Below are positions 58,099 to 64,000 of a stretch of DNA of 64,000 bases, piece by piece (position 1 is the stretch's first letter; every line of letters begins with the position of its first letter). The notes under the pieces were generated by a model that saw only the letters and a program-made list of their open reading frames with translations, was not told where the DNA came from and made no database searches. The position numbers and the translations under genes were made by a program. Source of the DNA: Agapanthus africanus (taxonomy: Eukaryota > Streptophyta > Magnoliopsida > Asparagales > Amaryllidaceae); the NCBI GenBank assembly GCA_030015575.1, contig JASDDO010000014.1:165511911-165575910 (forward strand). Reading direction: 5' to 3'.

Positions 58099-59213
58099 AC
58101 ACTAAAAGGGGTAGTGTAGTCAGAAAAATAAAAAAACAGAATGTGAGGGTAAGAAAACGTCAATGAGAAGAAATGGTGGAAGTGAGGTGCAAGTTTCCTT
58201 TAGCGACAAGTTGCAAGTTTTGAAAAGATTTTTCTTTTTTTTTTATGTAAGAGTTTTGCAAAGAGGTTTTGAAAAGAGACTCATGACACAAATGTATCAA
58301 CCACACATGCACAATCAGGCCTAGATCTAGGGTCACCTAGGTCTGCTAGACAGCTCCTAATTAGGGCTAGAAATAGGACCTCAAACCGCCTCTTCACCGA
58401 CAATTGCGGCCAGGTAAGTGCCAGGTAAGTGGGAAGGAACCATAATAGTGGGCCTAATTAAAAACCACTAGCCTAGACACACTTGCCTAGACACCGCAGA
58501 GTCAGTTAGGATAAACGGTCGATACCTATACTAGTCCTTTTTCCTATTGAGCTCGACGTCCTTAGGGCTGAGTCTAGTATTTTTTAATTAATTGTGGTCA
58601 ATGCAAATGCTTTAAGTGTTTTCTGGGGTCCTGGGAAGGGTGATGAAATCCCCACCCAATCTGAGTTTGGTCAATTAGCCCCTTAAAGTCCGATTAAATT
58701 ATGCAAAACAATAAAATTCACTTGCAATAAATTTTTAGCGCGGCGCAAAGAAACCTGCAGAAAATCTGTTATTTAGAACGGGGAGAAAGAATTTTTAGTG
58801 CAAAAAATTCCTGCAGAAAATTTTTACAGAGAGATATATGGAGGTTGACAGAGGAGAAAGGGAGAAAACAAACCAGAAAAATTTTAGGAGATGAAGGGGC
58901 AAGATCGCGGCGGAACCGCGGTTTTAGGCCGCAATAGCCGTGGAATCGCGGTCTTTGGGAGTAATCGTTCTCTGCAAAAAATTCTGCCGCTACTTTGTTC
59001 AAATTCTCCTCTGTTCTGATATCTCAATTTTTGATTTGCCCTCTGTAAATTTCCAGATCCGAGAACCTTCGCTATTCCTGCAAAATTCAAAAGATACACC
59101 CTTCAAACAGATAAAAATTGATAAAAAAATTTTTTAATATTTTTTATTTTCAGATTTTTATAATTTTTAAAATTTATATCAACCCGAAATCACACAAAAG
59201 AAATTTTACGCCA
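58099..59213. other. 5' leader of the inner Athila-type element
   Basis: Untranslated region between the primer site and gag. No frame of note. It carries a GC inverted-repeat cluster at 58905-58955 like that in the LTR. Confidence 0.65.
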
Positions 59214-59231
59214 TCCCCGGCAACGGCGCCA
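59214..59231 (-). promoter_or_regulatory. Primer-binding site (tRNA-Asp type)
   Basis: The minus strand reads TGGCGCCGTTGCCGGGGA, two nt after the LTR end. This is the site known from Athila elements, matching tRNA-Asp. Confidence 0.88.
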
Positions 59232-59233
59232 TT

Positions 59234-61181
59234 TGATTAGTCCAAAAATATATGTTATGTTAACCGCAATCAGAAACGGCGTCGCTTTGTAGCTAGCCGG
59301 TGAGTACGGGTCGATCCACAGAGATGGGTAATTTTCTTAATGTGTTTTTACGAGTTGATTCCAAATGTTGTTTGGATTGATTAAATCTAAAACCTAGATC
59401 TATCACTAAACTAAATTAATCTAAATTAAAGTCTTGCTAGGGTTAGGTTTAGGGGAAGTTGGGAGATTAAAGGTTTCCTCACCGCTTTCAATTCCTTATT
59501 TTAGATCTATTAGATGTTGTGGTAATTATCAATAAAGTGGATTAGAATCTTTTGGGTAGATGTTTCTTCCTCTAGATTCTTATCCTTCCTTTATCGATAC
59601 TTACCCTAACCTCCATGGAAAACACGCGCAACCGGTCCTTTATACTACGGTTCACCGTTACCTCGAGGGAACTCGGGAGGCCCGTCCTAGTCCGCTTCCC
59701 CTCGGATTAGAGCTCGCTCCTTCTTCCGTAAAATAAAGCAAAATGGGCAACTACAGGTGAAAGTGAAGGTTCGGATCGGACTCTAGTCTCGGCCCACTGA
59801 ATTGGGATTTCCCTATTGGGCCGGGTCATTCCGGGGCAAGCGGATCATTTATCATAAAGAGGATGAGCTTCAAAAGAATGATTCGGAGAAGAAGCGCACC
59901 TGAACCCCCTACTCCTGACCGGAAAAGTCTATGAATTTCAAAAATGCCTCCTTTGAATTTTTGATCGACTTAACTCTTCTATTTTCGACCCGAAACACCG
60001 GCCCTGCTTTGGTTTGTTCATTCCTTGAGGTAAGGTGGCATTCCCTAATATTGGTGGAAGAGCTGCAATTCATGTTGTGGCAACAACCACCCAACAGATG
60101 ACGCACTAATTGCACCTCCTGGTGCTAAGAACTCGAGTGCCGACTGCTGCTACAGTGTTTTAAAAGAACGTTGGAAGATTTACTCACTCCATCCTTATTA
60201 CCTTTAGAATCTTTTTGAACTACATCCATATCTTCTTTATCTTCTTTATTAACACTAATAGGAGGACCTTTGATCAAACTTGCTTGCTTTCGTACACAAG
60301 AATCAAGATGATCCACTAATGTTGATACCGCCGTAGGGAGCGGGGTGTGCGTGCATGCATGGAGTTCTAATTCTTAGTTGTGAAGGGGCATGAAAGGGGT
60401 GAGAGATCTCATCTCTCAAACCTTTCCCTAAGGCTAACCCTAACAAGCGAAGAGATTACTCGCTCATTAGAGAATTAAAAGACATTCTAATTAAAAGAGA
60501 ATTAAAAGCGAAGAAATAAAATTAACTTACTAATTTGATGGCTCCCTCCAAGCAATAATACAGAACAGATCTGAATTTGTTTATTGAAAAGAGGCATGAG
60601 TTTTACAGATCTGTGATTACAATTTATAGGAAAACTAGGGTTACAGAGTCCCGCGCATGTGCAATTACAGATATGCCCACGAAAAATCCCAACACCAGCA
60701 CGGACGCACCGACACAAGAAAAATCCACCGACGCGGGCACTTAATGGCCGCGGAACCGCGGCATTAGTGGGCTTGGGCCGCGGTTTCGCGGCCCTTTGGT
60801 GAGCTCAGCTCACTAAATTTCTTGAGCTGCATTCTGGGTATTTTGGCTTCTTTATTCTTCATTATTTTTCTCTGTTTGGCTTCTTATTCTTCCCTAGATC
60901 TTCAGTGAAAATTTGTATTGGTCTTTTAACCGTTTCACTCTGACATGTTTGGACCTTGCGTTGCCTTGTACCTATGTGAACTGTTATTAGTCTAGGCTTG
61001 ACTAGGATCCGTCTATTTGTTGGTAAAAAGTCCCTTTTCTGTTGTCTTGTGTCTTTTTCACTGTTTTCGCTCCAAAAACCTGTATCCTGTAACATGCAGC
61101 AGACATGCGTCAAAAGCACCTGTTTATTTATAAAATGAATAAGAATTGGGGAATATAAACTGCAATATTATGATATGAACA
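59234..61181 (-). repeat. 5' LTR of the inner Athila-type element, with insert
   Basis: Starts TGATTAGTCC and ends ATATGAACA like the 3' LTR, but is about 646 bp longer because of an insert at 59671-60329. Other differences are scattered substitutions and a short deletion near 60632. Confidence 0.9.
59671..60329. other. 659-bp foreign insert in the 5' LTR
   Basis: Replaces TAAGGT of the other LTR between CCTCGAGGGA and GCCGTAGGG. It is richer in GC than its surroundings in the first half. I see no terminal repeats, target duplication or transposon domain. Minus-strand frames at 60316-60125 (MDHLDSCVRKQASLIKGPPI...) and 60115-59909 might be gene pieces. The first ~230 bp read in style like plant mitochondrial DNA, but this is only an impression. 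It lies about 30 bp upstream of the LTR TATA box. Confidence 0.6.
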
Positions 61182-62061
61182 GTAAACTGTTTTATTTTTA
61201 AAAGAAAAAGAAAAACCAAGCACACTTTCGTAAGCAACATGATTGCACTTAGCTCGTGTAACATGCCTTTAAATCTCTAGATGTCCCTAGTTTGAGGAGT
61301 GTTGTCTCTTGGGGGTTTTCAGCGGATTACACCCATAAAATCCCAAAATTTAGAAAATAAAGGAAAGAAGAGAAAAATTACATGGAAAGATAAGAACATA
61401 TAAAAGAAAAAAACTTGAAAATAAGAGTTTCAAACTACACTAGATTTTTAGTTGTTATGGGCCCTATCTTAATGGTTTTGAAAAGATGTCGGAAATCACA
61501 TCTTCCCTCAATAAAACTCGTCTTTATTCTTCCTACCTCTCTCTCCTCCAAACATCGATCATATACCCCTACGTGTGTGTAAAAGTCATCCCTACACTTG
61601 GAGAATTCAATTCAAACTATTATATCATTTGTCCATATTTCTTAGTACTTTTTAGTTGGTGATGTTTTAGATGGATTTTCTCACACAATTTTCATGCGAC
61701 CGTTAATATTTCTTAAGGCACTAACCAAACGATTACCGAATGTGCTCACTTATAAAGGCGTACTTAGCAATATCCTAGTCTTGTAACACCTAAGATTTAG
61801 TAGTGACCCCAAACCAGTTGGTCTAAGGCACTGGGTGATAAGACACCCTCGCTGTATTTTTTTATGCTGCCTTAACTAATTAAAAAACCAGTTTTCATTT
61901 TTCTTTTAAATTTTATTTTATGTTTCATTTATATTTTGTTGATGATTTTTTTTCATACTAAGGTTTTCAGGTAAGAGTATTTCAAGGTATCCTTTACTAT
62001 TCCAAGTTTCAAATGTGTGTAAGTGCGTATAGCAGGGTATCAACATTCAAAAGTTTGGACT
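61182..62061 (-). other. Internal DNA of the outer Athila-type element
   Basis: Continues the outer element after the GTAAA duplication. It aligns in patches with 53260-54140 of the inner element. No coding frame. It ends where the LTR at 62062 begins. Confidence 0.7.
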
Positions 62062-62627
62062 TGTTCCCCTCCGAAAGATGCGGCGGAGACGCGATAAACG
62101 TGTAGCCTGAATTTCGGGGCAGATGCTAATTGGTGCTATCCGTCCACCTCTCCGAAGATTCCAAGTTGATTTATGGCACCATATATCGAAAGTTTAAACG
62201 GATGCGGCCGATATAGCAGACTTCGTCAGATTCCCCCTCATTTGAGAGGTTTTTGATTGTGGGGACGCTCTTCCCTGCAGGCGCAAGCCCCTGCAGTTAA
62301 TTACGCTACCATATCGCGGTAACAACTTTCTCCTTCTCCAGATGGTCACTTCGTGTCGTGGGTGTTTATTGTGTGTTTGGTTACCCGTGGATTGTATACG
62401 GAGACTAGGTTATGTTGTTGCCCGTAGGGCGCGGACTAGTCCAAATCCGTATCTTTCTTAGATTTGGGTTTGGGGAGTTGGGTTTAAGGATACGTTAGTC
62501 TCATTTGAGACTAAGATCAACGTAAACGTATGTTAAGGATACGTTAGTCTAATTTTAGACTAAGATCAACTTAACAGGATCGTTTAGATCCGACAAGAGA
62601 GCAATTGGGCTCTGTTGTTTAGTTTAG

Positions 62628-62895
62628 TGACATTGCGGTCGATAATTAGTTTAAGGACATTACGGTCCAATATTAGTTTTAAGACATCACGGTCGAGGTT
62701 AAGGACATCATAGTCCATGGATTTAAGAACTCCACAGTCTGTTATTAGTTTTAAGACATCACGGTCGAGGTTAAGGACATCATAGTCCATGGGATTAAGG
62801 ACCCCACAGTCCGATGATAGTTTTAAGACATCACGATCGAGGTTAAGGACATCATAGTCCATAGGCTTAAGGACCCCACAGTCCATGAAATGTAT
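62628..62895. repeat. GGAC...GTCC hairpin array (LTR D)
   Basis: About nine units such as GGACATTACGGTCC, GGACATCATAGTCC and GGACCCCACAGTCC, some with GACATCACGGTC. A larger unit of about 65 bp is tandemly repeated three times. Confidence 0.9.
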
Positions 62896-63187
62896 GGTTG
62901 TCGGAATCCGTCACCTCTTTGAAGACGTTGAGGAATTACAATGACAAATATCAAAGGAGTGAAGTGATGTACCCTTGAACCCAGGTGGATTAAATGATCT
63001 ATAGCCCAGTTTGGAACTAAGACCAATTAATTATATTATGAGCACGTTGGCTCAGTTAAGTCTGAATTGAGGACTTATGGCCTTCTTGGGCTAAGTCCAA
63101 TCAAGTTTGGAATATTGGCCCTCTGTTGGTCCATTGAAGAGGAGTCTTTGCCTCTAGAAAATTAGTCAATTGGGCTGAAGCTAGTGT

Positions 63188-63345
63188 TCAACACTAAAGA
63201 ACAACAGTGTTAAACACTGGTAATAAGATTATCAAATTAGTGTTCAAACAATAGAAATGTGATTCTCAAATTAGTGTTAAACACTAACAGATAACAGTGT
63301 TAAACACTGGCAACAAAATTATCAGATTAGTGTTAAACACTAGAA
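63188..63345. repeat. AGTGTTAAACACT palindrome array (LTR D)
   Basis: Six or seven copies of AGTGTTAAACACT or close variants, spaced 15-35 bp and separated by ATTATCAAAT-like linkers. Confidence 0.9.
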
Positions 63346-63354
63346 GAGGGAAGG

Positions 63355-63672
63355 ATCACGTGGGAGCACGTGATAGCATCAAAAAGTGGGGCCAGATCCC
63401 CTTATTTTGTTCTCAGGATATTCAGATAAGTGTTAAACACTTTTGATCTTCAGGCCATCACGTGTGGGCACGTGATGGGCTTCCAGGCATTGATTATTAA
63501 AGCGTTTTACTAAGGGTCACGTGGGGACACATGAGGGCGCCCAAGAATGGTTCTGCATTTGGATTTGTTCTCTTTTATTTTAAGGGGCACGTGGGGGCAC
63601 GTGAGGCATTGCCTCCGAGCTTTTTCCCTTCTCATTTTGGGGATCTTTTCAGGGGTCACGCGGGGCCACGTG
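63355..63672. repeat. CACGTG doublet block (LTR D)
   Basis: TCACGTGggagCACGTGA, TCACGTGtgggCACGTGA, TCACGTGgggaCACaTGA, GCACGTGggggCACGTGA and a mutated TCACGcGgggcCACGTGA, spaced 50-100 bp. Confidence 0.9.
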
Positions 63673-63717
63673 ACCTTAGTCCTACGCATGTATGGAGATC
63701 CTTCAAATCTCTTTATT

Positions 63718-63995
63718 TTCAAGAATTGAATTCTCTTATAGGGTTAAAACCTAATTATGATTTTGGAGGAATTAAATTCCTATTGTTAAAGAATCAAATT
63801 CTTATATAGAGTGAAACCCTAATTTTCTTTTAGAGGAATTAAATTCCCATATATGTAAAAGAATTAAATTCTTGCATAGGGTGAAACCCTAATTTCATTT
63901 TTTAAGAGGAATTAAATTCCTGTGAATTTGAGAGAATTAAATTCTCAATTAGGGTTAAACCCTAGTTATGTTCATCTTGAAGGAATTAAATTCCT
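63718..63995. repeat. GAATTAAATTC palindrome block (LTR D)
   Basis: Alternating GGAATTAAATTCC, AGAATTAAATTCT, GAGAATTAAATTCTC and TAGGGTTAAACCCTA units every 20-35 bp. Confidence 0.9.
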
Positions 63996-64000
63996 GTAAT

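Larger units (their letters stand above)
51908..61181 (-). mobile_element. Athila-type Ty3/gypsy element, young and non-autonomous (inner)
   Basis: A minus-strand element with LTRs 51908-53209 and 59234-61181, flanked by GTAAA on both sides (51903-51907 and 61182-61186). It has a tRNA-Asp-type primer site at 59214-59231, a polypurine tract at 53210-53221, and a gag-protease reading region at 58098-54666. Reverse transcriptase, RNase H and integrase are absent, so it depends on relatives. The two LTRs differ by few substitutions apart from a 659-bp insert, indicating a fairly recent arrival. It landed 38 bp inside the outer element, just past its polypurine tract. Confidence 0.92.
62062..64000 (-). 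repeat. Tat-type LTR D, runs off the window
   Basis: Starts TGTTCCCCTCCGAAAG and aligns with the left parts of LTRs A and B (GGGGCAGATGCTAATTGGTG and TCCACCTCTCCGAAGAT). Since unrelated DNA lies on its left, it is a solo LTR or the 3' LTR of a minus-strand element. Blocks: GGAC/GTCC at 62628-62895, AGTGTT/AACACT at 63188-63345, CACGTG doublets at 63355-63672, GAATTAAATTC types from 63718. Confidence 0.82.

Noticed and set aside
59909-60316. Intact captured host gene in the LTR insert
   Set aside because: Frames of 63-68 residues have no recognised domain and no splice or start context; only fragments can be claimed.

Overview
This is a gene-poor, repeat-dense stretch of a flowering-plant nuclear genome. 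The evidence is Ty3/gypsy elements of the Tat and Athila types, a Ty1/copia LTR with the usual plant initiator-Met primer site, two CACTA (En/Spm) DNA transposons, plant-type CCCTAA/TTAGGG tracts, and plant-style GT-AG introns. Nearly all recognisable coding sequence belongs to transposons and is broken. I found one candidate host gene, a small secreted Cys-containing peptide at 21546-21821 (minus). I saw no tRNA, rRNA or conserved housekeeping gene. The species cannot be named from the sequence.

Layout: (1) 1-19949 is a nest of three related Tat-type elements. Element A (minus, 1-5361, left part outside the window) sits in element B (minus, 5362-13795), which sits in the protease region of element C (plus, 13796-19949). 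C ends in a decayed reverse transcriptase and an antisense, spliced ORF with a plant mobile domain. (2) 19950-22913 is AT-rich sequence with the small peptide gene. (3) 22914-37797 is a complete CACTA transposon with matching 12-bp ends and an ATA target duplication. It carries two minus-strand genes, a Transposase_24-like one with tandemly duplicated 51-nt exons and a TNP2 transposase, plus a nested 4-kb solo-LTR-like element (TSD ATATC) and a truncated Tat-type LTR. (4) 37798-45839 holds a MITE, a Ty1/copia LTR interrupted by a second 3.5-kb solo-LTR-like element, and another LTR-like stretch. (5) 45840-48745 is the front half of a second CACTA with a partial TNP2 gene, cut by an LTR-like sequence. 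(6) 50370-62061 is an old Athila-type element carrying a younger non-autonomous Athila-type element (51908-61181, TSD GTAAA) just inside its own polypurine tract. (7) 62062-64000 is another Tat-type LTR running off the window.

The most unusual signal is the make-up of the Tat-type LTRs (2824-5361, 11421-13795, 34385-35515, 62062-64000). They are built almost end to end from short inverted repeats with arms of about 4-12 nt and loops of 3-8 nt. The palindromic words differ between copies (GGAC/GTCC, AGCGC/GCGCT, CACGTG doublets, AGTGTT/AACACT, GAATT/AATTC), while the geometry stays the same. In element A much of this would lie downstream of the LTR TATA box, so in the RNA leader. Similar structure appears in the copia LTR and in 43640-44170. 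Other points of interest are the spliced antisense plant-mobile-domain ORF, a 27-bp minisatellite apparently seeded from reverse-transcriptase sequence, the tandem exon array, TTAGGG-like tracts at the same place in both CACTA elements, and a 659-bp foreign insert just upstream of the TATA box in the 5' LTR of the young Athila-type element.

Function: no element here has a complete pol gene, and I saw no RNase H or integrase, so none looks autonomous. Reading frames are often long and broken mainly by single stop codons; where copies can be compared, these are CAA/CAG changed to TAA/TAG, as expected for decay of methylated DNA.
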